64,000 nt of DNA, from contig NZ_JPRH01000008.1 of NCBI RefSeq assembly GCF_000737705.1, positions 186,001-250,000 of the forward strand, given 5' to 3'. The stretch is from Chryseobacterium soli (GTDB lineage Bacteria; Bacteroidota; Bacteroidia; Flavobacteriales; Weeksellaceae). The notes beneath the pieces were generated by a model, which did not search any database, had not been told where the DNA came from, and saw only the letters and a list, made by a program, of their open reading frames with translations. Positions 36,670-44,524 of this stretch are shown piece after piece; positions within the stretch are counted from its first letter, which is position 1, and every line of letters starts with the position of its first letter. Made by a program: the position numbers and the translations under genes.

Positions 36670-37608
36670 TTATTCTTCAATTACTTTCACAGTATCTTTG
36701 GTAAAGGCGTTATTATTTACCAAATTAACCAAAGTTGTTTTAAAGTTTCGCAATTCTCTATCTTCAAGCAACTGCTGTTGCTCAGTTTTCCCAATATGCC
36801 CTTTTCTCATATACATTTCAATTGCTTTATCTATTCCACCAATTGTTGTTGGCATATCAAATAAAATTAAAGTCTTACCATTGTTTTCTTCATCAAATTG
36901 AATATAAATCGGATAGGCTCTTCCGTTAGAATCAATTTTTGTTTCTTCCAATTTCTTCTTTTTGAAATATATTTTTGCTCTTTTTTTAATGTCCGCATCA
37001 AGATCTTTTGGTATAACAATATTGAATTGAAAATCATCATATATTTTACCATTAATATTTATTTCATCTAATCCATGCAATGAATCACATACCATAGAAA
37101 CAAAATTCTCAAAATACCCAATAGCTAAAACAGTTGATGGCAATAATCCTAATTCGCCTAAAGTAATTTTACTTCTTATAAGTTTGATAATATTGTTAAT
37201 CTCTTTATTTAAGTCATAATTAGATTCAAAAGGTTCTATTTTTTCAAATCTTGGAATTGTTATTCCAAGTAAATCAGAAGGTAATTTCGCACCTTTTTCT
37301 TGTAATGCGAAAGCTCTGTTGGTACCAAGCCTACCTAAGAACAAACCAAACTCAAAGACAACATTATCCCTAACTGTTTCAAATATATCGTCTCTGGAGG
37401 TTGTAAAATCATCCTTTGTAGCTATCATGATACCGAAATCAAACAAACTAGCCTCATTTAACAATGTTTCTAAAGTATTTTTGTTATTTTCGAAAATATT
37501 ATCTGTCCAAACATAAGGTTCAAATCCAGCTTCACAAAGCTTTTTCTTAGTATAGTTAGCTACTTCTAAGCCCTCTTTTGACGATCCTATAAAAATTCTT
37601 GTTTTCAT
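36670..37608 (-). CDS. cap12: TIR-STING effector of a CBASS anti-phage system
   Basis: The 312-residue protein has an N-terminal TIR-like domain (1-~125): TRIFIGSSKEGLEVA, VWTDNIF, and RDNVVFEFGLFLGRLG with probable catalytic Glu86. A STING domain follows (about 155-305): LLPSTVLAIGYFENFV, then GRAYPIYIQF (Arg230) and FDMPTTIGG (Asp251, Thr254, Thr255), positions that line the nucleotide pocket in bacterial STINGs. In this family c-di-GMP binding causes filament formation and the TIR domain destroys NAD+, stopping growth of infected cells. Its ATG overlaps the stop of the cyclase gene (TAATG). All key blocks are intact. Confidence 0.88.
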   Translation of the reverse strand: MKTRIFIGSSKEGLEVANYTKKKLCEAGFEPYVWTDNIFENNKNTLETLLNEASLFDFGIMIATKDDFTTSRDDIFETVRDNVVFEFGLFLGRLGTNRAFALQEKGAKLPSDLLGITIPRFEKIEPFESNYDLNKEINNIIKLIRSKITLGELGLLPSTVLAIGYFENFVSMVCDSLHGLDEININGKIYDDFQFNIVIPKDLDADIKKRAKIYFKKKKLEETKIDSNGRAYPIYIQFDEENNGKTLILFDMPTTIGGIDKAIEMYMRKGHIGKTEQQQLLEDRELRNFKTTLVNLVNNNAFTKDTVKVIEE

Positions 37609-38705
37609 TATATTGCGTTTTTAAAATTAGAATAAATTTCATTTAGTAGTTCATTCAACTCCTTATTCAGCTGAATAACCTCACTGTATTTTTTTATTAA
37701 AAAATTACCACTATTATCATAAAATAATTTTTCAGAGCCATCAATACTTGTTAATGATGCCATATATCCGATGTCATCACAAACTTTTTGTAATTGTTCT
37801 TGAATCACAAAGAGTAAACCTATATAATGTATTGAACTATATTTATAAGTTTCAATATTATAGCAGATAATATTAATTCCAAAAGATTTTAATTCATTGT
37901 ATTCATAATCTGAATCATACATGAAATTTTTCAAAAATCTTATCATCTTTTTAAGACGTCCGTTTGTGTTTGCACTTTTCTCATTAATACAATCTATTGT
38001 ATAAAACGGATGATCTGTTTTACCAGTTCCAATGTTTTTTTCATATATTTTAATTCCTCTGTATTTTTTCTCCCGAAAATTCTTAATGGAAAAAACATCA
38101 TCCTCATAACATGCAATAACAGCCTCAACTGGTTTTTTCAAATTTTTATTAAAAATTCTTACACATTTAGTCTTAGTAATATCACAATCATCGTAATTAG
38201 CTTGTAAAGTTTTTTCTGTTTTAAGCCTATTATCTAATAGAACCTCATTTGAATTTCCAATAAATGAAGGCGTATTAATCAAGCCTTGCACAACATTTTT
38301 TTGTGATGGAGTTAATATAAAACCATCCATCAAACTTTCCAGATCGGTTCTTGGGGGAACTTTATAAAACTTATCTGAAATAACTAATAAATCAATATCA
38401 CTATTAGCTTTGATATGTGTATTTGTCATTACAGATCCTTGAAATTCATAAATAACATCCTCTAAACTTCTGCTAAGATGAGTTTTGACATTATTTCCAG
38501 CCTGAATAATATCACTTGTAAATTTATCATCTACGGCTGACATTGCACTTCTTACATACACGTCAGGGGTATTAATATATGATAATTTAGTTGAATCCAT
38601 ATCTTTTAAAGATTCGTATAAATAACTACTTTCTGGGTTATATCGATTTTTTAAATTTTCTAATTTTTTCGAAAAATTTTCTGGCATTGTTCTATTTTTT
38701 AACAT
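37608..38705 (-). CDS. cdnE: CD-NTase (CdnE-type) cyclic dinucleotide synthase of CBASS
   Basis: The 365-residue protein has the CD-NTase core GSVMTNTHIKANSDIDLLVI: Gly90-Ser91 and the metal-binding pair Asp103/Asp105. The third acidic position appears to be Glu194 in PVEAVIACYED. The C-terminal helical domain contains NGRLKKMIRFLKNF. STING-linked cyclases of this type make c-di-GMP on phage infection. Clade E is inferred from the STING partner, to which it is joined by a one-base overlap. An alternative start is MPENFSKK, 18 bases later. No Cap2/Cap3 or HORMA/TRIP13 gene is present, so this is the two-gene type I layout. Confidence 0.88.
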   Translation of the reverse strand: MLKNRTMPENFSKKLENLKNRYNPESSYLYESLKDMDSTKLSYINTPDVYVRSAMSAVDDKFTSDIIQAGNNVKTHLSRSLEDVIYEFQGSVMTNTHIKANSDIDLLVISDKFYKVPPRTDLESLMDGFILTPSQKNVVQGLINTPSFIGNSNEVLLDNRLKTEKTLQANYDDCDITKTKCVRIFNKNLKKPVEAVIACYEDDVFSIKNFREKKYRGIKIYEKNIGTGKTDHPFYTIDCINEKSANTNGRLKKMIRFLKNFMYDSDYEYNELKSFGINIICYNIETYKYSSIHYIGLLFVIQEQLQKVCDDIGYMASLTSIDGSEKLFYDNSGNFLIKKYSEVIQLNKELNELLNEIYSNFKNAI

Positions 38706-38766
38706 TAATATTAATAAAAAGTGCTTTTGTGTAAAGGATAAGCACTAACCTTTTATTTAACAAAAT

Positions 38767-38895
38767 TTACTTCTTCTTTTCTCTTTGACTTAATGCACTT
38801 CCAGCAACAGATTTTGCAGCTTTTGAAGATGTGGAGTTTCTTAGAATTTTAGAAGCTTTTTTTGCTACAGATTTACTTGTAACTTTTCTGCTCAT
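38767..38895 (-). CDS. 42-residue basic conserved small protein
   Basis: The frame from ATG 38895 gives MSRKVTSKSVAKKASKILRN and then STSSKAAKSVAGSALSQREK KK. I recall similar short proteins (a KvLxNpxsSKxxKSvAGSALSQ motif) in many bacteria, also within mobile elements, without assigned function. It lies 62 bases upstream of cdnE on the same strand and may be the first gene of the CBASS transcript. Confidence 0.6.
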   Translation of the reverse strand: MSRKVTSKSVAKKASKILRNSTSSKAAKSVAGSALSQREKKK

Positions 38896-38972
38896 TGCTT
38901 ATAAATTTGGATATATCTTCCTTTACTACTGTAAAGAAGATTAACAGCGAAGTTATGGTCGTGCTAAGTAAG

Positions 38973-38980
38973 CAAAGGAA
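38973..38980 (-). promoter_or_regulatory. Probable promoter box for the CBASS transcript
   Basis: On the minus strand TTCCTTTG differs by one base from TAnnTTTG. A TTG lies 17 bases upstream, close to the phased ATTTAAAT repeats. It would start a transcript near 38966 covering the 42-residue gene, cdnE and the TIR-STING gene. Confidence 0.4.
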
Positions 38981-39001
38981 TTGTAGGAGTATCTAAACAA
39001 C

Positions 39002-39031
39002 ATTTAAATAGTATTTAAATGATATTTAAAT
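39002..39031. promoter_or_regulatory. Three phased ATTTAAAT palindromes, likely operator
   Basis: ATTTAAAT occurs at 39002-39009, 39013-39020 and 39024-39031, exactly 11 bases apart, on one face of the helix. The array lies between a minus-strand promoter box (38973) facing the CBASS genes and a plus-strand box (39041) facing a short transcript, so one bound protein could control both. Confidence 0.5.
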
Positions 39032-39040
39032 AAAAAGTAG

Positions 39041-39048
39041 TACTTTTG
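39041..39048 (+). promoter_or_regulatory. Bacteroidota -7 promoter box (TACTTTTG)
   Basis: TACTTTTG followed by C is an exact match to TAnnTTTG. No gene follows on this strand, only about 100 bases ending in a terminator. Confidence 0.5.
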
Positions 39049-39054
39049 CAAAAC

Positions 39055-39151
39055 AAAGCAGGATATCCAGCAAAACTTCAAATGCCAGATTATCTCTTTG
39101 GTCTAAATAAAGAAGTCCCGCAACCCTGAGAAAGTTTTGGACTTCTTTTTT
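39055..39151 (+). ncRNA. Candidate small RNA of about 100 nt
   Basis: The stretch starts after the promoter box at 39041 and ends in a terminator hairpin (AAGAAGTCC 39110-39118, GGACTTCTT 39139-39147, then T). AAAACTT near 39072 can pair with AAGTTTT at 39132-39138, giving an alternative fold. There is no open frame of note. The hairpin might instead only serve the convergent gene at 39159. Confidence 0.4.
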
Positions 39152-39158
39152 AATATTT

Positions 39159-39515
39159 TTATTTTTCTATTACTCTCTGTATCATTTTAAATATTTTGTC
39201 TTCTTTAATATCAAAAACATCAAATATTATTGTGTTTTTAGTTCTATAATCTATACCTAAATCATTTAATAAAGATTTTGCAGCAACATAGTAATATTCA
39301 CCTGCTTTAGCAATACTAAATGATTCACTGTCATTTTCTTTACACATAACTATAAAAAGTTCTTCAGCTTCATTTACTCCAAATTTGCAGAATCTGTTGT
39401 CTTCTATATTTAACAATTCAGCAGCTCCTCTTGAAAATCCCAATTTACCTGTTTTGTGAACCGTAATTTTAGCAATTGAAGTATTTTCTTTAGGTTTTAA
39501 GAATTTCAACTCCAT
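39159..39515 (-). CDS. Hypothetical protein, 118 residues
   Basis: The protein begins MELKFLKPKENTSIAKITVH and has GKLGFSRGAAELLNIEDNRF, a pattern of small Bacteroidota proteins I cannot name. It is mixed alpha/beta with no signal or membrane helix. A TATATTTG promoter box (complement of 39534-39541) lies just upstream, so the leader would be very short. It is island cargo. Confidence 0.65.
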   Translation of the reverse strand: MELKFLKPKENTSIAKITVHKTGKLGFSRGAAELLNIEDNRFCKFGVNEAEELFIVMCKENDSESFSIAKAGEYYYVAAKSLLNDLGIDYRTKNTIIFDVFDIKEDKIFKMIQRVIEK

Positions 39516-39533
39516 AATCGTATGTATTTAATG

Positions 39534-39541
39534 CAAATATA
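39534..39541 (-). promoter_or_regulatory. Bacteroidota -7 promoter box (TATATTTG)
   Basis: An exact TAnnTTTG match on the minus strand, 18 bases before the start of the 118-residue protein gene. Confidence 0.45.
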
Positions 39542-40025
39542 ATTCTTTGTACTTTACCATCCAAATGCATTGATTTTTAAATTAATTTTTTTATCCACAA
39601 TAATCACTTTGTTATTAATAATTTCACGCTCATTTGTGCGCTTATTTGTGTATTATATTTCATAAATATCACAAAAAACTGAATTACAGCTAATTAAAAT
39701 AAAAACTATTTGTGAGCTTAAAAAACAAAAGTCTTCTATTTCAAAAGAAGACTTTTTCAATAATTATAGCAAAATATCGGTACTATTCTTATATGATTAA
39801 ATAAATAATTTTCTTTCTATTGACAGTTGTGTTCAAATTTATATTGCGAGTTATTTCCTTAATTATTTTGGTTGCAATTAGTAAACATCATTTGTTAGTT
39901 GTCCCGTTCATTCTCCATAGTTTTGTTTATTGGTTTTTAAGAAGATTTTACAATTGATTTTTCTTTGCCAGAAGTCTAATACTGATTTTAGTTTTGAAAG
40001 TGGAGAACATCGGTTTATGAATTAA
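39542..40025. other. AT-rich intergenic region with one hairpin
   Basis: No gene is supported. A perfect hairpin AAAAGTCTTC (39728-39737) / GAAGACTTTT (39748-39757) is T-rich on both strands and could end the transglutaminase-like operon (minus strand) or a plus transcript. The rest shows no structure I can defend. Confidence 0.55.
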
Positions 40026-41087
40026 CTACTTACTTAATCTCATATCTTCATACTTTGATCGTTCAGTTTTCAAAGATACCAACCAATCCAAATACATTTC
40101 TTCGGGCATATTGCGATAACCTATTTTATGAATGTGTGTGTATTCTTTATTCATTAAATCAAATAGTTCTTTAGCCTTTGGATTGCTTAATGTAGCTTGA
40201 ATATCTTTTGTATTCTGCTCTTTCATCATTTTTTGAAACTGCTTTGTGTGAGTTTCAGCCTGTAACAATAAGGCATTAGCTAAATAAGGATGTATTTGTA
40301 TTGCTCTTTCTGCACATTTCAAAGCAAAACTTCCGTCATTATTAGGGAAACTCCTGTTATAAGCAGTAGCTAAATCTATCAATAGCAATGAAAGACTTTC
40401 TTCATTGTTTAGGGCTTTCATAAATACGCCATTTTTAATGGCATCTAAATGAACGAATCCAGAAGCCGACAACCACGCATCAATCGGGAAAACACCACTG
40501 GTAAGCTCTGTATTATACCAACCGAGTGATTTAATGTTATGTTTAATATAAACATGATTTGGAGCAAGTGCTAAATTAGCATCAACTCCTAATTCTTCTG
40601 CTAAAATCTTATAAAGATATGGCATTGAATTACAGTTACCTTTTTGGGTATCTAATAATTTTGACACAAAAAGATTAGACAGCTCTTTATGCCCAAAAAC
40701 ACCCTCAAAATCATAAGTAAAAGGTTTATATCTCAACGTATCTTGACCAACAATTACAGGGGTCGCCTGACATAATACTGTATAAATAGCAGCATATTTA
40801 TTTACTTTGGTTTCGTCCTTTTCAGAATAACTAAGTTTTCTATTATTTAATAAAAGATTACAAAAATGTTTTAGAAACTTAATTTTGTTATTTAACTGTA
40901 TTGTATCATATTTGCCCTGATAATAAGCGTTTTCTACGCTATAAACACCTTCTTTAAAACTATACTGTTGTTTATCAGTAAGCATATTATCTAATGTTTG
41001 ATACGCATCAGAATAAAATTTATTTTCCTGCGCCTTAAACAGAAAAAAAGAATTTAGAAGCAGTGTTATTAATAAAATATTTCTCAA
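40026..41087 (-). CDS. Exported transglutaminase-like cysteine protein with TPR tail
   Basis: The 353-residue protein has a signal peptide ending LFKAQ. The central domain has KGNCNSMPYLYKILAEELGV (Cys152) and ALAPNHVYIKH (His178), followed by YNTELTSG (Glu194). A Cys-His-acid set in this order is the transglutaminase/papain-like pattern. A helical, TPR-like tail follows (ALKCAERAIQIHPYLANALL). It is paralogous to the 42888-44369 protein and flanks the Rhs-core gene on the other side. Substrate and role are unknown. The start overlaps the lipoprotein stop by 4 bases. Confidence 0.7.
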   Translation of the reverse strand: MRNILLITLLLNSFFLFKAQENKFYSDAYQTLDNMLTDKQQYSFKEGVYSVENAYYQGKYDTIQLNNKIKFLKHFCNLLLNNRKLSYSEKDETKVNKYAAIYTVLCQATPVIVGQDTLRYKPFTYDFEGVFGHKELSNLFVSKLLDTQKGNCNSMPYLYKILAEELGVDANLALAPNHVYIKHNIKSLGWYNTELTSGVFPIDAWLSASGFVHLDAIKNGVFMKALNNEESLSLLLIDLATAYNRSFPNNDGSFALKCAERAIQIHPYLANALLLQAETHTKQFQKMMKEQNTKDIQATLSNPKAKELFDLMNKEYTHIHKIGYRNMPEEMYLDWLVSLKTERSKYEDMRLSK

Positions 41088-41620
41088 TTTGTTATTTCAT
41101 TAGCGGGTTTAAAATTGTACAAATTTCCTCCTCCTTTTGTACACTGAATAAATATTTTTTTAGGGATACTATCTCTCAAACTGATTTTTGTTGTTTGGTT
41201 ACAAAAATAATTATCATAACTAAATACCAAACTTTGATTTTCAATTTTCAAAGGAATTGCCCAATAATCTGCTAAATAATAGATTCCTATAAGTTGATTT
41301 TTGTTATCGTAAATATAAACACTTCCATTCCCTCTTTTAGACTCTTCTAAAAGCCCAAAAAGATTTTGAGAATTTATAATTTTAAGAGTATCCTTTTTTG
41401 AATTAATTATATTACCTATATATTTTATATGTATTTCATCTATTTCCTTACCTATAATACTAAAATGATATTCTTGATTTATTTTATTTTCACTTAAAAC
41501 AAGTTTTCTACTCTTTTCATAAAAATCATCATCAGGTTTTTTAGCGCTTTTAGATGAAGGAGTACAACTGAAAATTAATAACAATAATGTAAGACTTATA
41601 TATTTTTTATAATATTTCAT
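41084..41620 (-). CDS. Putative lipoprotein, candidate immunity partner of the Rhs-core protein
   Basis: The 178-residue protein has a lipoprotein signal (ISLTLLLLIFSC). The mature domain is beta-rich (EYHFSIIGKEIDEIHIKYIG). It starts 2 bases after the Rhs-core gene and overlaps the next gene by 4. A periplasmic lipoprotein directly behind a gene with a lysozyme-like C-terminus is where an immunity protein would be found. That role is inferred; no homology is seen. Confidence 0.65.
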   Translation of the reverse strand: MKYYKKYISLTLLLLIFSCTPSSKSAKKPDDDFYEKSRKLVLSENKINQEYHFSIIGKEIDEIHIKYIGNIINSKKDTLKIINSQNLFGLLEESKRGNGSVYIYDNKNQLIGIYYLADYWAIPLKIENQSLVFSYDNYFCNQTTKISLRDSIPKKIFIQCTKGGGNLYNFKPANEITN

Positions 41621-41622
41621 AA

Positions 41623-42852
41623 TTAATAATCGTTTGGTGTTGGTTTTTTAGAATTTTGCTGCATAGTCTGCACACCTTGCTTATAACCAGGAGTTCCCGC
41701 AGTACTATTATATGCTCCAACCGCATTAAGCCATCCTTTAAATGTAAAGGTAGATTTTCCTGTTTTAGAATCATAGGTTATACCATCTTTAAATCCTTTT
41801 GTTCCTAAAATTCTTGTTCCCGCAAATAAGGAATTTGTAACACTCGCTCCTTCTCCAAATTTTAATCCGTACTTTGATTTCATTTCTCCACCCTGCCAAT
41901 CTGCTTTTACATTAGTCTGCATAATATCCGTAGTTCCAGTAGTTCCAGCATTTGACTCTTGCACTGTCATTGCTTTGACTAAGGTTGGATCTAAGTCTGG
42001 TATACCCTTCAATGCTTCTTTAGGAATAGGATTACCACCTTCGGTAACTAAATCTAACGCTCCTGAATTTTTAGCCTGATTAAAATAACCAGTTCTTGCA
42101 GCAATTTGATAATCGTTCGCCTGATATTCAGAACCTGAAACATTTTCTCCTCCTTTACTTTGGATTATATTCGGCATTGGTACTTCTTTCCATCCAGCAG
42201 AATTTCTTTGGGGGTAATCACTCGCATTTGCAGTTGCCTGAATGTAAGTTTTAAACTGCGTATTACTTTTAATTCTATGCACTTCTTGACCATTATTATT
42301 AATATAAACAATATCAAGGGGAGCCATTCCGTCAGGATCAATATTTCTCAAAGGATTATTCTTAGCATAATTATAAGGCGACCAGCTTGGAAATTCCTCA
42401 CTCAACGGGTCTGGAGACATCCAGCGTCCATGGGTATCACCAATAGGCTGTGCATCGGGATCGGATAAATCGACTTCCCTTACCTCGATTATATTTGCTC
42501 TTTTTGTATTGTATCTTACAGAACCAATTACTACAATACTGTCCGTATCGTGAAATTCCAAATATTTACCTCTGGATAGTGTGGCGATCTTTGGATAAAC
42601 TCCATATTTAGCAAAAGGATTTCCAACTGCAATATTCTTTCTACGTCTTTCTGCTTCCTGCGGTGTCAAAGAATCCTTGGTTTTCAACACTTCATCCATG
42701 TACGGACGACTTCTTTCTTCCTTTGTCAATTTAACAGGATTTACCCATCTCTTTTCGGTCTTTGGCTTTGTCGGTATCTTTTTCTTAATTTGTGCCTGTG
42801 TAAAGCCTGTTACTATGGCAAAAACAATCAGTAATATTTTTTTCATAATCAT
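41623..42852 (-). CDS. Exported Rhs-core protein with lysozyme-like C-terminal domain
   Basis: The 409-residue protein has a signal peptide (MKKILLIVFAIVTGFTQAQ from the second Met, 42846). The middle (about 138-176) is the Rhs-associated core: GDTHGRWMSPDPLSEEFPSW then SPYNYAKNNPLRNIDPDGM. The C-terminus (about 285-395) has DPTLVKAMTVQESNAGTTGT, DIMQTN and WLNAVGAYNS, matching lytic-transglycosylase folds with Glu299 as the likely acid. There are no Rhs YD-repeats, so it is only the tail of a polymorphic toxin, exported by a signal peptide. It may cut peptidoglycan. Confidence 0.75.
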   Translation of the reverse strand: MIMKKILLIVFAIVTGFTQAQIKKKIPTKPKTEKRWVNPVKLTKEERSRPYMDEVLKTKDSLTPQEAERRRKNIAVGNPFAKYGVYPKIATLSRGKYLEFHDTDSIVVIGSVRYNTKRANIIEVREVDLSDPDAQPIGDTHGRWMSPDPLSEEFPSWSPYNYAKNNPLRNIDPDGMAPLDIVYINNNGQEVHRIKSNTQFKTYIQATANASDYPQRNSAGWKEVPMPNIIQSKGGENVSGSEYQANDYQIAARTGYFNQAKNSGALDLVTEGGNPIPKEALKGIPDLDPTLVKAMTVQESNAGTTGTTDIMQTNVKADWQGGEMKSKYGLKFGEGASVTNSLFAGTRILGTKGFKDGITYDSKTGKSTFTFKGWLNAVGAYNSTAGTPGYKQGVQTMQQNSKKPTPNDY

Positions 42853-42887
42853 TTGTTTTTATGACTGTTAAAGTTATTTATTTTTCT

Positions 42888-44369
42888 TTATAATTTATTT
42901 GGATCAATAGGGAAATATTTAGGCTGTTGTTCCTGTTTTTTCTTTTCCTGTGACTTTCTCACAGCTTCTAGTTGTTGCTTATCTTTCTGCTTTTGAAGTT
43001 GGTACAAATATATTTTCTGTGCCAGTGCTTCACTTTCCTGTTTGTTCTTTTCGGTTTTTAAACTCGCTAACCATGATTCATAAGCATAGGAAGGCATTTC
43101 AGCATAGCCAAGCTGATCTACTTTATCAAATTGTTCATTGAGTTGTTTAAGTAATTCATTTGCTTTTGGAAAATATCCAGCTCTTTGCAAATCTCTTTTG
43201 TCATCGGGGTTAATTCCCAATCGTTTCAATGCAGATCGTAATCTTGTCTGGCTGACATTTGCTTTTTCCATATTGGGAGCAATTCCGTTAGGATAGAGTT
43301 CTAATGCTTTGTTTATGACTTTATCTACGAATTCATCATATCCAAACTTACTTTCATATCCTCTCGCTAAATCAAAATAAGCCATTCCCAAAAGTTCCCT
43401 TTTAGTAAGGTTTTCCAAATAGATTTTATTCTGCAAAGCTTCTGATTTGATGTAGCCTGATTCCAGTAATGAATTATCAGCAGTAAACATTCCGCTTGTT
43501 AATTCAATGTTTTGTAATTTTCCCTCATCATCAACAAAACGAATATAGGAATGATTTGGGGCTAATGACAAATAAGCTTCTGTTCCCATTGCTTCCGCCA
43601 AAATAAGATAATACAACGGCATAGAATGACATTGTCCTGATCCTGTTTTAAGAAGTTTTGAAACAAACATTTTAGAATAGTCCTTTTCTCCCATATAGTC
43701 TTTAAAATCATATTCAAAGGCTTTATGAGTTGTTCCTCCTAACTTCATATCTTTAGAAAAATATTCAAATAGCATCAGGTTTTTAGAAACATTACTTTCT
43801 GTGTCCTGTTTCCGTTCTTTCATTTTCTGTAAGAGTTGTTTTGCAGTTTTCTGTACTGTTGATTTAAATTTGGTTACATCCTGTTTGTTATGATAAAAGG
43901 CATTCTCAACTGTAAAATTAGCATCTGCTAATGAGTAATTCTCTGAATCCATTGTAGAAAGTTTGTTAAAAGCATCATAATATGCTCCTGTTCCTGCTTT
44001 TCCTGATAGTGTGGGTAAATCAAAAGACATCTTTCTGCCATTTTCTACCCAATCACGGAATTGCATTTCCTGAACCTCTGCCATATCCAGATCTATCTCA
44101 CGCATAAAAGCATCATTCCTTGAATTTGCTTGTGCTTCATATGTGTTATGTTGTTGAACAGGATTTGAGGGATTTTTATAAGTGCTGGGCATAGATGGTG
44201 TATAATTCCTTTGAGAACTTCTACCATTCATTGGACTGCCATAATTCTGATTAGAATAATTCCCTAAACTACTTTGAGTAGGAGCCTGCATGGTAGGTAA
44301 GTTTGGAATTTGTCCAAAACCTAATATACCTATACACAACAAGGGGAAAACTTGTAGTTTTTTCATCAT
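42888..44369 (-). CDS. Exported transglutaminase-like cysteine protein
   Basis: The 493-residue protein has a signal peptide ending LGFGQ. A Pro/Asn/Gln-rich linker (20-85) is followed by a helical region and the same active-site block as its paralogue: GQCHSMPLYYLILAEAMG (Cys247), SLAPNHSYIRF (His273), NIELTSG (Glu289). The C-terminus is a long Lys/Gln-rich coiled coil. It is first of a four-gene run with the Rhs-core gene 35 bases behind it. It may modify or process the Rhs product; this is inference. Confidence 0.72.
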   Translation of the reverse strand: MMKKLQVFPLLCIGILGFGQIPNLPTMQAPTQSSLGNYSNQNYGSPMNGRSSQRNYTPSMPSTYKNPSNPVQQHNTYEAQANSRNDAFMREIDLDMAEVQEMQFRDWVENGRKMSFDLPTLSGKAGTGAYYDAFNKLSTMDSENYSLADANFTVENAFYHNKQDVTKFKSTVQKTAKQLLQKMKERKQDTESNVSKNLMLFEYFSKDMKLGGTTHKAFEYDFKDYMGEKDYSKMFVSKLLKTGSGQCHSMPLYYLILAEAMGTEAYLSLAPNHSYIRFVDDEGKLQNIELTSGMFTADNSLLESGYIKSEALQNKIYLENLTKRELLGMAYFDLARGYESKFGYDEFVDKVINKALELYPNGIAPNMEKANVSQTRLRSALKRLGINPDDKRDLQRAGYFPKANELLKQLNEQFDKVDQLGYAEMPSYAYESWLASLKTEKNKQESEALAQKIYLYQLQKQKDKQQLEAVRKSQEKKKQEQQPKYFPIDPNKL

Positions 44370-44524
44370 AAATATTAAATTTTCGTGTTTTTGGTAGTTA
44401 CTGTAATTTTACGATTTTTCTCTAAAATATATGTTACATAATTGTAACCATTTTTTTCAAATCTAATACATCAAAACGTCAAAATATGACGTATTATATT
44501 TTAAAAGAAAATTATTTATCATTT

